Assembly (NCBI RefSeq): GCF_002095395.1
Contig: NZ_MJEI01000097.1
Coordinates: 1-64,000, forward strand
DNA: 64,000 bases
Direction: 5' to 3'
From: Williamsia sp. 1135
Lineage (GTDB): Bacteria > Actinomycetota > Actinomycetes > Mycobacteriales > Mycobacteriaceae
Shown here: in pieces, positions 45,482 through 54,744 of the stretch
How positions within the stretch are numbered: the first letter of the stretch is position 1
Layout: each line of letters opens with the position of its first letter
Made by a program: the position numbers and the translations under genes
Notes under the pieces: model-generated
Databases searched by the model: none
What the model saw: only the letters and a program-made list of their open reading frames with translations
Told to the model about the DNA's origin: nothing

Positions 45482-46588
45482 CTACGGGAGTGGGTTGGGC
45501 CTTGCAATCGGGTCAGACGTGGTGTTGCCAAAGCCATAGTGGCTGCGGACAAGCGGTACGTCGGCCATCGTCGCAGGACCAGGCGGGGCCTCGCACACCG
45601 CATCGATGGCGTTGACGATCTGCATGGCCGTGGCGACGCTGGCAGCGTGGACATGGTCGGCGATCGGCGCGTCACGCGTGAAGCTGGCGAGGGAGAAGAA
45701 GTGGGTCTGCATCGACGGCTCGCCTTCGATCGTCAGGGTCCATCCATGCTTGGGCCTCGGCCAGTGCGGAGGGTCTTCACCTCCAACAGTCCACAGCGCC
45801 TCGATCTCGATGAGTTCGTCGTCGCCTCGACGCCCCACCCATCGCCAGCGTTGGCCCGCGGTGGTCCCGGCTCGCAACAGATGATCGAAGATCTGATGAT
45901 CTGCAACCGCAGCAACGGCTTCGACATCCGCGGTGACCGTATCGATGCCGGCGTTCAGAGCGTCGGCGAGAAACCACACCTGTTCTACGAACAGAGAGCT
46001 GTTGAAGGCGAGGAACTCGCTACCCGTCGGGCTGATCGTCTCAGGAGGCTCGCCAAACGCCATGTTGTCGAACGTGATTCCCGTGCTCTCGTACACCGAC
46101 CAGTCAGCGCGTTCCTGCAGGGTGATCTTGTCGATGCGTTTGCTCATCCCGGACAGCGCCAGCGGCAGGACGCCGGACAGATTGCCCGGGTTCAGCCCAC
46201 TCCTGTGCACGCTCGTTCCACCGGTCTCGCACGCTGCGATGACGCGTTCACGATCGGCGATATCGAGACGGTGGGGGTGGAACATGAACGCTGTCGTGCA
46301 CACATTTTTGCCCGACGCGAGGATCTGGCAGACCTCCGTGACCGACGCGGTACGCGGGGTGTAGATGACGAGGTCCGCCTCCATGGCAAGGATCTCCGCC
46401 GACTCACCGGTCGCCACTACGCCCTGGTGGGGTCGGCCGACGAGAGCACCGACATCAACACCGACCTTCTCGTCGGAATACACTCGGGCACCCACGATCT
46501 GAAGATCCTCGCGGGTGTCGATGATGGCCTGCAGCGCCTCCGCCCCAACCGCTCCGGTGCCCCATACGATGACGCGCCGTCTGTTCAC
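45482..46588 (-). CDS. NAD(P)-binding reductase, dihydrodipicolinate-reductase-like
   Basis: A 368-residue protein with an N-terminal Rossmann motif VIVWGTGAVG (G10-G15) and a DapB/diaminopentanoate-dehydrogenase-like layout: VIYTPRTASVTEVCQILASGKNVCTTAFMF. Mycobacteriales carry many paralogues, usually annotated dihydrodipicolinate reductase, but it is too long for true DapB and has no lysine-pathway neighbours. It is likely an oxidoreductase for a lipid or steroid-like ketone. Cotranscribed with the downstream TetR gene; divergent from the SnoaL gene. Confidence 0.82.
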   Translation of the reverse strand: MNRRRVIVWGTGAVGAEALQAIIDTREDLQIVGARVYSDEKVGVDVGALVGRPHQGVVATGESAEILAMEADLVIYTPRTASVTEVCQILASGKNVCTTAFMFHPHRLDIADRERVIAACETGGTSVHRSGLNPGNLSGVLPLALSGMSKRIDKITLQERADWSVYESTGITFDNMAFGEPPETISPTGSEFLAFNSSLFVEQVWFLADALNAGIDTVTADVEAVAAVADHQIFDHLLRAGTTAGQRWRWVGRRGDDELIEIEALWTVGGEDPPHWPRPKHGWTLTIEGEPSMQTHFFSLASFTRDAPIADHVHAASVATAMQIVNAIDAVCEAPPGPATMADVPLVRSHYGFGNTTSDPIARPNPLP

Positions 46589-46606
46589 GGCTCAACGGTA
46601 CACACG

Positions 46607-46624
46607 AAACAGACACCTATCCAG
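46607..46624. promoter_or_regulatory. Degenerate CAGACAC...TCCAG site
   Basis: AAACAGACACCTATCCAG matches the 18-bp motif at 13 of 18 positions and lies between the divergent reductase (start 46588) and SnoaL gene (start 46665). Weak on its own; its position next to the TetR paralogue supports it. Confidence 0.4.
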
Positions 46625-46664
46625 ACTATGATCCAGGTATACCCGCGAAAGGCCGATCACACTC

Positions 46665-47120
46665 ATGGACATTCAAGAGATCAGCGACAAACTCGAGATC
46701 GCCGACGTACTGAGCACCTACGCCCGCGCCGTCGACACCAGAGACTGGACGTTGTGGCGGTCGGTGTTCACCGATGACGCACATGTCGACTACTCATCGG
46801 CGCCGTACGGCCGGGCGGGCAGTCGCGACGAGATTGCCGACTGGCTCAGCGCCAACTTCGAGTTCATCACCATGAGTCAGCACTACATCACCAACATCGA
46901 GAGCCGGATCGATGGTGACACCGCGAAGGTGCGGGCCATGTTCTACAACCCGATACAGCTGCCCGGCACCGATGGCCTCAGCTTCTGCGGTGGCTGTTAC
47001 CACCACGACCTTGTTCGGACGGACACCGGTTGGCGCTGTCGCAAACTCGTCGAAGAGAATGTCTGGTTCTTCAACAACCCGCTGGGCGGTACGGCGTCTG
47101 CCCACCCAACCGGGTCGTGA
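46665..47120 (+). CDS. SnoaL-like (NTF2 fold) protein
   Basis: A 151-residue SnoaL_4-type protein: ISDKLEIADVLSTYARAVDTRDWTLWRSVFTDDAHVDY at 5-43, the standard helix and first strands, with D24-R26-D27 and H40 in usual positions, and YHHDLVRTDTGWRCRKL at the end. Family members include dehydratases, isomerases and cyclases acting on steroids and polyketides. Divergent from the reductase at 45482. Its last 50 bases overlap the 3' end of the IclR gene, tail to tail. Confidence 0.85.
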   Translation: MDIQEISDKLEIADVLSTYARAVDTRDWTLWRSVFTDDAHVDYSSAPYGRAGSRDEIADWLSANFEFITMSQHYITNIESRIDGDTAKVRAMFYNPIQLPGTDGLSFCGGCYHHDLVRTDTGWRCRKLVEENVWFFNNPLGGTASAHPTGS

Positions 47121-47985
47121 CGTCGTCGGCGACAGAGCTCACCAGCTGCCCCAGTTCGACGAGATGTGATCCACAGATCGGTTCAGACGCATCGAGGACA
47201 CACAGTGCGCCAACAGGATTGCCTCCTGCGCCGAAGATCGGGGCGTTGACCGACAGCGGCCGGTAGCGAGCGTGATCGTCGATCGCCCCGACAAGGATGT
47301 CGGCACCCAGTCTGCTCTGCTGCCCCTCGGCGAACCGGGAGGTACGCCGAGAACCGTAGGAGTTCGCACCCGTCACGGCAACCGCCCTGTCGTCGAAACC
47401 CGACTCGGCCGCCGGGTACTGCTCAACCGCATAATGCCTGTGACGTATCGCGACCAAGATGTCGCGGTACCGCGAATAGTGATCGGCCAACGCCGGATTG
47501 CGCCGCAGCCACGCATCGACCACGGTCGCGGACGACCACGCGACCAGCACGGCGCCGAGTGGTGGACTGAATCCGACACGGTCACCGGACCGCAACTGGA
47601 GACCGCCTGCGTTGTCAGCGGTCGCCGACTGCACCCTTGCGACGACGAGATCGTCGCCCGAGGGCACCACCACACAGCATCGCTTGCCGGTGGCCTCTGT
47701 CAGCGACCTCAATGCTTCTGCGGTGGGCGCCAACTCGGCGATGCCAGCCTCCGCCGCGCTCCCGATCCGGGCCAGGGCGGGACCGAGCTGGTAGGTCTTC
47801 GCGCTCGGGTGTTTGACCACCCATCCCACCCTGGTCAACTCGGTGAGCATCGGGTAAAGAGTCGTCTTGTCGATGTCGAGTGCGGCGGCGAGGTCGGTCA
47901 GACTCTCGCTGCGTCCGGGCGGCGACGAAAGCCTCTCGATGACATCGACGAGTCGCTCCGTCTGTGGCGACCGCCTGGCGCTCAC
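47071..47985 (-). CDS. IclR-family regulator
   Basis: A 304-residue IclR regulator with an N-terminal winged helix (SLTDLAAALDIDKTTLYPMLTELTRVGW at ~28-55) and a GAF-like effector domain (GKRCCVVVPSGDDLVVARV onward; PIFGAGGNPVGALCVLD near the end). The GTG at 47985 overlaps the hydrolase stop (GTGA); the long in-frame extension upstream is not domain sequence. It is the last gene of the FMO-hydrolase-IclR operon and presumably regulates it. Confidence 0.85.
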   Translation of the reverse strand: MSARRSPQTERLVDVIERLSSPPGRSESLTDLAAALDIDKTTLYPMLTELTRVGWVVKHPSAKTYQLGPALARIGSAAEAGIAELAPTAEALRSLTEATGKRCCVVVPSGDDLVVARVQSATADNAGGLQLRSGDRVGFSPPLGAVLVAWSSATVVDAWLRRNPALADHYSRYRDILVAIRHRHYAVEQYPAAESGFDDRAVAVTGANSYGSRRTSRFAEGQQSRLGADILVGAIDDHARYRPLSVNAPIFGAGGNPVGALCVLDASEPICGSHLVELGQLVSSVADDVTTRLGGQTPYRPAGC

Positions 47986-48950
47986 GAGTCCGACGAGTCG
48001 ACGACACCGGGTTGCGAGGGCCCCAGGTGTCGGGTCAGAAAATGAATCTGGTGCGCCACAGCACGTTCGAACCAGGCTTGTCCGTGGTAGACACCGAAGT
48101 GATCGCACGGGTAGTGGCGCACCTCGGCTCGCGCCTTCACCGCTGCGTTCGCTGCCGATTGCGGTGGGGCACTGCGGTCGAAGTCCGCGATCTGCATCAG
48201 CACCGGAGCATTGATGTCGGCGGCGCGACGATCGGCCCGGTACGAGCCGATCTCGGAACCGATGGCCGCGTCGATGGTGTTCTTCCACGTCGGCCCGGCG
48301 ATCCCCAGGTAGTCGTCCCGGTATCCGGGAAGGGTCAGTGCGCCCATCTCCCCCGGCCCCGCGACGATCGGCATCATCAGCGGTGTACGTCCGACCCGGG
48401 TCCGAAGTCGGCTACGGACTCCAAGGCCCGTGGAGCGGGCGATGGAAGCCACCGGAACATTCGCGAACGCCAGGCGGCCTGCGGCCATGCCGTTGACCAA
48501 CGGGGTCATCGAGACGATCGCAGCCACGTCATCACGACCGGCACCGACCGCCAGGACGTGTCCACCCGACAGGGACACCCCCCACAGGACGATCCTGCCG
48601 GCGTCGACCCCGTCGAGCGCCGCCGCGGCCATCACCGCCGCCCGGTAGTCCTCGAGTTGGCCGTCGATCGATACCGACTGACGGACCTCACCACCAGAAG
48701 CACCGAAGCCTCGGTAATCGAACGCGAAGACATCCAGACCGACTGCCGCAAGGCGCTCCGCGTACGGCGCGAGGCCAGAATCCTTCGTGCCGCCGAGTCC
48801 GTGCGCCATCACGACGATCGGTCGTCCGGCAGGTCCCGCCAGGGCGTCGTTCTCGGCCCGGAAATACCATGCGTCGCAAACAGTTCCACTGCTCGTGAAC
48901 TGTACCGTCTCGAAGGCGTCGGCCCGGGGGACGTTCACCTGCGCGGTCAT
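47982..48950 (-). CDS. Alpha/beta hydrolase (YbfF/dienelactone-like)
   Basis: A 322-residue alpha/beta hydrolase: VVMAHGLGGTKDSGL near 47-61, FDYRGFGASGG, nucleophile elbow GVSLSGG, late Asp in ADFDRSAP and His in YPCDHFGVYHG. A flavin monooxygenase gene overlaps its start by four bases (ATGA at 48947-48950), so it may hydrolyse the ester or lactone made by that Baeyer-Villiger-type enzyme. The ATG at 48950 is used; upstream in-frame sequence is shadow. Confidence 0.87.
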   Translation of the reverse strand: MTAQVNVPRADAFETVQFTSSGTVCDAWYFRAENDALAGPAGRPIVVMAHGLGGTKDSGLAPYAERLAAVGLDVFAFDYRGFGASGGEVRQSVSIDGQLEDYRAAVMAAAALDGVDAGRIVLWGVSLSGGHVLAVGAGRDDVAAIVSMTPLVNGMAAGRLAFANVPVASIARSTGLGVRSRLRTRVGRTPLMMPIVAGPGEMGALTLPGYRDDYLGIAGPTWKNTIDAAIGSEIGSYRADRRAADINAPVLMQIADFDRSAPPQSAANAAVKARAEVRHYPCDHFGVYHGQAWFERAVAHQIHFLTRHLGPSQPGVVDSSDS

Positions 48951-50293
48951 GCCGACACCGCCCAGGCCGGTGCACCGAGTTCGGCGGCACGGTCCATGCC
49001 CGCCTGCAACTCCGTGGTACGCAGATCGTGCTCGTAGATGAAGTAGTCGACCTGCTGGGTGTGCCGGGGCCGATCCAGCATGTGGCCGGTGTACTTCTGC
49101 TGATCGGAGATGATCACCTGCTCCATCACCTCCTCCGACGGCAGCCGATACCTGCCCGCGGCATATGCGCCGAGAAGTCTGGATTGGCATTCGACGAACG
49201 GGAACAGCGTGGGCGTCGACTGCGCGAACCCGATGAACACCAGATCGTCGATGCCGGGCTTGAACATCCGCTTGTAGAGCGGGATGTGATTATCCGGTGC
49301 ACTGATGAAGTCTTCGTCGAAGAACGGGAAGGTGATGTTGTACCCCGTCGCGTAGATGATCACGTCGAAGTCGCCACTCGTGCCGTCGTCGAAATGAACT
49401 CGACGACCATCGAGTCGCGCGACGTTGGGTTTGGGGGTCACATCACCGGACCCCAGTCGCAGTGGGAGTTCCACCGACTGGGTCGGATGTGCCTCGAAGA
49501 ACTTGTGATTCGGAGTGGGCAGACCGAAGTTCTCCGGCCGTCCGGCCGAAAGCGGCTGACCCCACTGCGCGATCTTGCGCTGCCACGACAGGGGCACATA
49601 TGGACTGGTCTTGTAGTACTTGTCCGCTGGTCGTCCGGCGATGTACTTCGGGACGATCCACGCCCCTGACCTGGTCGAGAGGGTCACCTCGTTGCCGGTC
49701 GACTTCGAGGAGAGTTCGACCGCGATGTCGGCGGCACTGTTGCCGATCCCGATGATCAGGATTCGCGTGTCGGACAACGACAACGGATCCTTCGGATCGA
49801 TGTACTCGTGGGCGTGGATGGACTCCCCGATGAACGTCCCCGGAAAGACCGGTGTGCGCGGATCCCAATGATGACCGTTACCGACGACGAGGAGGTCGAC
49901 ATGGCGTTCTTCGTCTTGTTGCGTCTGCAACTCCCAGCCACCTGATTCCAGGCGGCGGGCATGCGTCACTCCGTTCTCGAACTCGATGTTCTTCTTGAGG
50001 TCGAAGGCATCCGCATAGTCTTCGAGATACGACTTGATCTGGGTGTGATGCGGGAAGTCCGGATAGCTCTGGGGCATCGGGTAGTCCTTGAAGGACAGCC
50101 GGTGTTTCGACGTGTCGATGTGCAGCGACCGGTACGCGCTGCTGTAACCGTTGGGGTTGCCGAACGCCCAGTTGCCCCCGATCCTGTCGGACAACTCGAA
50201 GCACGTGTACGGAATATCGTAGTCGCCGAGCATCTTTCCTGCGGTCAACCCGCTGATGCCGGCGCCGATGACGGCTGTGGTCGGTCCGGGCAT
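48947..50293 (-). CDS. Flavin-containing monooxygenase / Baeyer-Villiger-type
   Basis: A 448-residue group B flavoprotein monooxygenase. FAD site GAGISG at 10-15, FMO fingerprint F154-x-G-x3-H160-x3-Y164, NADPH site GIGNSA at 182-187, and an ATGYN motif near 345. Length fits FMO or type II BVMO rather than the ~540-residue type I enzymes. It oxygenates ketones, amines or sulfides. The ATG at 50293 follows GAGGAG. The divergent TetR gene at 50437 shares the palindrome-rich promoter region. Confidence 0.9.
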   Translation of the reverse strand: MPGPTTAVIGAGISGLTAGKMLGDYDIPYTCFELSDRIGGNWAFGNPNGYSSAYRSLHIDTSKHRLSFKDYPMPQSYPDFPHHTQIKSYLEDYADAFDLKKNIEFENGVTHARRLESGGWELQTQQDEERHVDLLVVGNGHHWDPRTPVFPGTFIGESIHAHEYIDPKDPLSLSDTRILIIGIGNSAADIAVELSSKSTGNEVTLSTRSGAWIVPKYIAGRPADKYYKTSPYVPLSWQRKIAQWGQPLSAGRPENFGLPTPNHKFFEAHPTQSVELPLRLGSGDVTPKPNVARLDGRRVHFDDGTSGDFDVIIYATGYNITFPFFDEDFISAPDNHIPLYKRMFKPGIDDLVFIGFAQSTPTLFPFVECQSRLLGAYAAGRYRLPSEEVMEQVIISDQQKYTGHMLDRPRHTQQVDYFIYEHDLRTTELQAGMDRAAELGAPAWAVSA

Positions 50294-50345
50294 TGCAGCT
50301 CCTCGTGCCAGAGTAGACAGAAAATAGAACTTGTTCACTCGCAGA

Positions 50346-50371
50346 GTACACAGATCGCCAGATCTGTCTAC
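50346..50371. promoter_or_regulatory. Inverted repeat GTACACAGAT / ATCTGTCTAC
   Basis: Ten-base arms with one mismatch around a 6-base spacer (50356-50361), between the divergent FMO and TetR genes. A further GTAGACAG occurs at about 50314, closer to the FMO. This looks like the operator of the TetR at 50437. Confidence 0.65.
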
Positions 50372-50436
50372 AAGGTTTGCTATGTTTGGTCCACTCCCCG
50401 CGCTCTGCGGCGGCCGACACCAGGTGAGGATGGCCA

Positions 50437-51042
50437 GTGACCGACACCGCCGATACGGCATCCGTGCAGGGTCGGTTGCTCGATGCCGCAGAACAATGCC
50501 TTGGCGCGAAGGGAATTCGGGCCACCACCGTCCTCGAGGTGGCCGAGGCCGCCGGGGTGTCGCGCGCATGGCTGTACCGGCACTTTCCGGACAAGGCAAC
50601 CCTGCTCGGCGCGGCGATCGTCCGGCTGAACGAGGCCTTCTGGGCCGGATCGCATGCCGCGCTCGCCGAGATCGACACCCTGGACGCCCAGCTCGCCGCC
50701 GGGGTCGCCATCGGTCGCACCGCCTACGACGAGCCCGGCGCACTCCTGATGAAGCTCCGTACCACCGAACCGGACGAGTTCGCTGCCTGCGCCGGGGCAG
50801 GCGTCCAAGGCCTGGTCCCAGATCTCGCAGCATTCTGGCGTCCGTACGTGATCGAAGCCCGGGCGCGCGGCGAGATCCATCCGGACGTCGACACCGCCGA
50901 GGCGTCGGAATGGGTGGCTCGCGTGCTCATCAGCCTCGCAACGGTTCCCGGCGACACCCTGGACCCAGATGATCAAACGGCAGTACTCCGCCACATCAGA
51001 CGCTACGTTCTACCCGGGCTGCAATCCGCACCTGGACAATAG
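50437..51042 (+). CDS. TetR-family regulator
   Basis: A 201-residue TetR regulator with TVLEVAEAAGVSRAWLYRHF as helix-turn-helix at about 31-50. Starts at GTG 50437. It is divergent from the FMO operon and 43 bases before the SDR gene it is probably cotranscribed with; the inverted repeat at 50346-50371 is the likely binding site. Effector unknown. Confidence 0.87.
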   Translation: MTDTADTASVQGRLLDAAEQCLGAKGIRATTVLEVAEAAGVSRAWLYRHFPDKATLLGAAIVRLNEAFWAGSHAALAEIDTLDAQLAAGVAIGRTAYDEPGALLMKLRTTEPDEFAACAGAGVQGLVPDLAAFWRPYVIEARARGEIHPDVDTAEASEWVARVLISLATVPGDTLDPDDQTAVLRHIRRYVLPGLQSAPGQ

Positions 51043-51085
51043 TTTTCGAACCGCCCCACTTTCGGCGGCCGGCGAGAGGTGAGTA

Positions 51086-51934
51086 ATGACCGGATCTGTT
51101 TTGGTGGTCATCGGTGTCGGCGGTATGGGAGAGGCGATCGCGCGCCGTCTTGGTTCCGGCAGGCCGACGCTCATCGCCGACCACGATGCCGAGCGGGTCG
51201 AGGGCCTGCGAGAGCAGCTGCGACACAGCGGCTACGACGTTCACGCCCAACGAGTTGATGTCGTCTGCCGGGACTCGCTGAGCGCCCTGGCCGCAACGGC
51301 GGCCGAGCTCGGTGACATCACGTCCGTCGTGCACACTGCAGGCGTCTCCCCCGCTCAGGCTCCGGCACGCCAGATCGTCGAGGTGGACCTCGTGGGCACA
51401 GCGCTCTCGCTCGAGGTGTTCGGCTCCGTGATCGCCCCGGGCGGTGCCGGAGTGTACATCGCGAGCGTGGCAGGCCACATCCTCGGAGCGGCGGTCGACG
51501 AGGCCTCTGCCGCGTTGCTCAGCGGCGGCACCCCCGACGAATTGGCCGGTGCCGCGATCTTCGACATGCCGGATGTGCCGGACGACCTCGCCAGGGCCCT
51601 GACCTACGGGTATTGCAAACGGGGGAATCAGCTCCGGGTACAAGCCGCGGCACATTTGTGGGGCGAACGAGGCGCACGGGTCAACAGCGTGAGCCCAGGG
51701 GTGGTGGCCACTGCGATGGGCTGGGAGGAGTTCAACGCCGACTTCGCCCACCAGGCCTACGAAGCGATGATCAACGACTCCCCCGCGGGCCGGTTCGGTA
51801 CCGCCGAGGACGTCGCCGCCGCCACCGAATTCCTACTGGACAACAGCAAGTCGAGCTTCATCGCCGGTACAGATCTGCTTGTCGACGGTGGAGTCGTCGC
51901 GGGCTTGCGCAGTGGCGCACTACAGATGGGCTGA
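51086..51934 (+). CDS. Short-chain dehydrogenase (atypical)
   Basis: A 282-residue SDR. The cofactor loop is GVGGMGEA instead of TGxxxGxG, and the HTAG and catalytic IASVAG segments follow. The active-site Tyr/Lys is YGYCK, still in YxxxK spacing, and there is an inserted region of about 30 residues (AALLSGGTPDELAGAAIFDMPDVPDD) before it. The C-terminal SSFIAGTDLLVDGGVVAG is normal. Follows the TetR gene in the same direction. Such SDRs occur in polycyclic and steroid clusters, but no substrate can be named. Confidence 0.83.
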   Translation: MTGSVLVVIGVGGMGEAIARRLGSGRPTLIADHDAERVEGLREQLRHSGYDVHAQRVDVVCRDSLSALAATAAELGDITSVVHTAGVSPAQAPARQIVEVDLVGTALSLEVFGSVIAPGGAGVYIASVAGHILGAAVDEASAALLSGGTPDELAGAAIFDMPDVPDDLARALTYGYCKRGNQLRVQAAAHLWGERGARVNSVSPGVVATAMGWEEFNADFAHQAYEAMINDSPAGRFGTAEDVAAATEFLLDNSKSSFIAGTDLLVDGGVVAGLRSGALQMG

Positions 51935-51970
51935 CAAGTCGGACGGACCCGATACCGCGCCCGCACACGA

Positions 51971-53593
51971 TCAGTGCAGTGCCTCGTTGGACGCAAGGGC
52001 GAGGGACGGCTTCGCCTCGCGATCAGACGAACGGTGACCAAGGCTCGCTGCGACTGCCGCCGCGGCGGGAACTGCGGAACCGGCGCACCACGCAACACAT
52101 CGATCGGGCCGCACGAGCACCAGGTGCTGATCGTAGGTTTGCGCGGGCACCTCCACGACATCGATGGTGAAACCGTCCTGCAGAGCGGCCGCCGCGAGTT
52201 GCTCCGCTTCCGTACGCGCCGACGGTTCGGCGATGACGACCAGCTTGCCTCTGACGAGGTCGAAGGCAGCCAGTGATTCCCCGAGCCGGCGATGAGGGAG
52301 CCGGCGACCGGGAACCACGAGACCATCGTCCACACGACCATCGGTGCGTGGGCAGACAACGGGTGACCCGCTGAAGGTGTCATAGACGGTGCGGAGCATC
52401 CGGTCGATACGCGGGCCCTGCGCGTCGACCACCCATTCTCTGAGCATCGCCCTGTCGAGGTCACGGGCGGAGCCACGTTCGCCGAGTACCCGGTGGATGC
52501 GAGCGCGGATCACGTTGTCTCCCGTCTGTACGGCCAGTGCGTACGCCCGGGCAAACGGATGTCGTTCCGCCTCATAACTGTCGAGCAGCGCCGGTCCGGC
52601 GTCGCCCCGGATTGTTGCCGCGAGCTTCCACGCGATGTTTGCGGCGTCTCCACTGCCCAGATGGAGCCCGAGTCCACCGGGTGGCATCGCGTGAGCAGCA
52701 TCGCCCACCAGGAATACCGATCCTTCCCGCATCCGTTCGGACCAGCACGCGTTCGCGCGCCACCGCGTCACTCGGCTGTGCGACGTCACCGAAACCGACT
52801 TCCCGACAACCGCTTCGATCAAGCCGACAGGGTCTGGGAACAACGACGTCAGATCAGTGCTCGCCTCCTGGATGTGTAATGTCCGCTTCGACCGGGCGTC
52901 TCGTTGAAGGAAGTACGCGACCATGTGCTCGTTGATCGCCCAGTACTGGTTGTGCACACCCTGGCCCATCCTCTCGCGCAGGTCGGGTGATTCGAACTCG
53001 AGCGTCCACCGTTCGGCGAATCGCGGACTGTCGAGGAGACCGATGCCCACCGCGCTTCGCACCGCGCTGTTGGCGCCGTCACAGGCGGCCAGGTAGCGGC
53101 CCCGCAAGCGCACACGATTGCCGTCCGGTCCGACAACTGTGACGCTGACGCCGTGGTCGTCCTGGACCAGGTCACCGTCGAACCGGAACCCGTAAAAGGT
53201 GGAGACGGTCGGCTCCTCCCCGATGGTGTCGCGGAGCAATTGCTCCACCATCGCCGAAGGCGCGTTCTGGGGCGGCTCGGCGGTGACGTCGGTGCAGGAG
53301 GTCGTGGCGTTCAGCACGGCAACAGCAGGCTCGGCCAGCCACGTCGCGTAGACCGCAGTCCTCGCCCAGCCCGGCGGGATCGGCGCGATCGAGCGCAAAC
53401 GGTCGGCGAGCCCGAAATGCCGCATCTGCTCCATCATCTGGTGGCTGATGCCACCCGCCCGAACCCCGGGCAGCGGGGCGAGCCCGGAGTCCACAAGAGC
53501 AGTGCGGATGCCATGTCTACCCAGGTCCAGCGTCAGCGCCAGCCCCGTCGGCCCGCCGCCGATCACGATGACATCGGTGTCCAAGTCGTTCAT
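51971..53593 (-). CDS. FAD-dependent aromatic hydroxylase (phenol hydroxylase/PHBH-type)
   Basis: A 540-residue group A flavoprotein monooxygenase: GGGPTG at 12-17, DG motif YLAACDGANSAVR, and GDAAHAMPPGGLGLH with the second FAD site, then a thioredoxin-like C-terminal domain of about 150 residues. Typical substrates are phenols or aromatic acids hydroxylated with NAD(P)H and O2. It lies 61 bases downstream of the ABC importer genes on the same strand, suggesting that the importer brings in its substrate. Confidence 0.9.
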   Translation of the reverse strand: MNDLDTDVIVIGGGPTGLALTLDLGRHGIRTALVDSGLAPLPGVRAGGISHQMMEQMRHFGLADRLRSIAPIPPGWARTAVYATWLAEPAVAVLNATTSCTDVTAEPPQNAPSAMVEQLLRDTIGEEPTVSTFYGFRFDGDLVQDDHGVSVTVVGPDGNRVRLRGRYLAACDGANSAVRSAVGIGLLDSPRFAERWTLEFESPDLRERMGQGVHNQYWAINEHMVAYFLQRDARSKRTLHIQEASTDLTSLFPDPVGLIEAVVGKSVSVTSHSRVTRWRANACWSERMREGSVFLVGDAAHAMPPGGLGLHLGSGDAANIAWKLAATIRGDAGPALLDSYEAERHPFARAYALAVQTGDNVIRARIHRVLGERGSARDLDRAMLREWVVDAQGPRIDRMLRTVYDTFSGSPVVCPRTDGRVDDGLVVPGRRLPHRRLGESLAAFDLVRGKLVVIAEPSARTEAEQLAAAALQDGFTIDVVEVPAQTYDQHLVLVRPDRCVAWCAGSAVPAAAAVAASLGHRSSDREAKPSLALASNEALH

Positions 53594-53654
53594 GTGAGCA
53601 AATCCTTCGGGTAAGACGTCAGCCCGGTCTTTGGAGACGCGGCTGTGCGTGATG

Positions 53655-54691
53655 TCAGCGACCGAGTCGCGCGTGAGCCTCGGCGACGAGCGAAGGGTCG
53701 AACAGCGACTGCTCGGCAGCTATGGATTGTGCTTCGAGGGTCACGAGTGTGCCCTCTATGCGCTCTTCCGACATCGTCAGGACGGGTGTCGAGTCGTCAG
53801 GCCGGACCAGCTCCACCTGTGCCGAGGCCTGTGCACTCTGCTGTGCGGGGTCGAGGCCGAGCCCGGCCGCATAGTCGGCGACCACGATGTCCGCGATACC
53901 TGCGGGATCATCGACGGCTGCCTCCCAACCGCGGATCTCCGCCATCAGGAAACTGATGATCGCCTCCCGCTTCGAGGGGTCTGCCAGGTCGGCTGTCGGT
54001 ACCGCATAGGTGAGGTCGAGGCTGTCCATGCCGTTGTCCGAGAAGCGAAGAGCGACAGGGTCGTGGCCTTGCAACTCGAGCGCGACGACCTGGCTTGTGA
54101 CGAGGCCGAACATGCCATCCACCTGACCGTTGATCAGGGGTGTCGCGTCACCTTGGATGGGCACGATCTCGACGGCGGATGCGTCGATCCCGTTGACCGC
54201 CAAGAAATGGCCGACCGTGGTGTTGGAGGTGACCACCCCGATGCGCTTTCCGGCCAGATCGTCGAGAGAGTCGATCGGATCGTCGGCGAGCGAGACTATG
54301 GCACTCGGGGAGGACTGGTTGCCGGCGGCGATGATCGTGAGGTCGGCGCCTTCGGAGACGGCGCGAGCGGTTGTCCCCGGGTTACTCATCGCGATGTCCG
54401 CTGTTCCCTGCACCAGAAGGGGTTCGACGGCAATCGAGGCGCCGCCGGGGTCATGTTCACATCGACACCCTCGTTGTCGTAGAAGCCGAGGTGGTCTGCG
54501 GCATAGCTACCGGCGAACTGCACGCTGGGGGTGAATCGCAACTGAAGATCGATCGACGATGGTCCTTGGTCGGATTCCGCATCCGACTGTGTCGACGTGC
54601 CGCATCCGGCGAATGCGAGAGCAAGCACGGCGATGGCACCGGCGAGGGTGGCCCGCCTGAGTTTCGGTCCAGAGATCGGTGTTTCGGGCAT
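53655..54691 (-). pseudogene. ABC substrate-binding lipoprotein (NMT1/SsuA-like), frameshifted
   Basis: Two frames together encode a 345-residue binding protein. Frame 1 (from ATG 54691) gives a signal peptide with lipobox FAGC and RFTPSVQFAGSYAADHLGFYDNEGVDVNMTP split across it; frame 2 continues with VQGTADIAMSNPGTTARAV to the stop at 53655. One missing C at about 54445 (CCGCCGGGG for CCGCCCGGGG) explains the break, and the repaired junction reads MTPGGASIAVEPLLVQG, exactly the family pattern. As given the gene is broken; since the rest is intact it is a sequencing error or a very recent mutation. Family: nitrate/sulfonate/pyrimidine-precursor binders. Confidence 0.82.
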
Positions 54692-54744
54692 GCGGGAGCT
54701 GCCTTTCGAGTAGTTGGGGGAATGTGCGATCAGTACTGGGTCGA

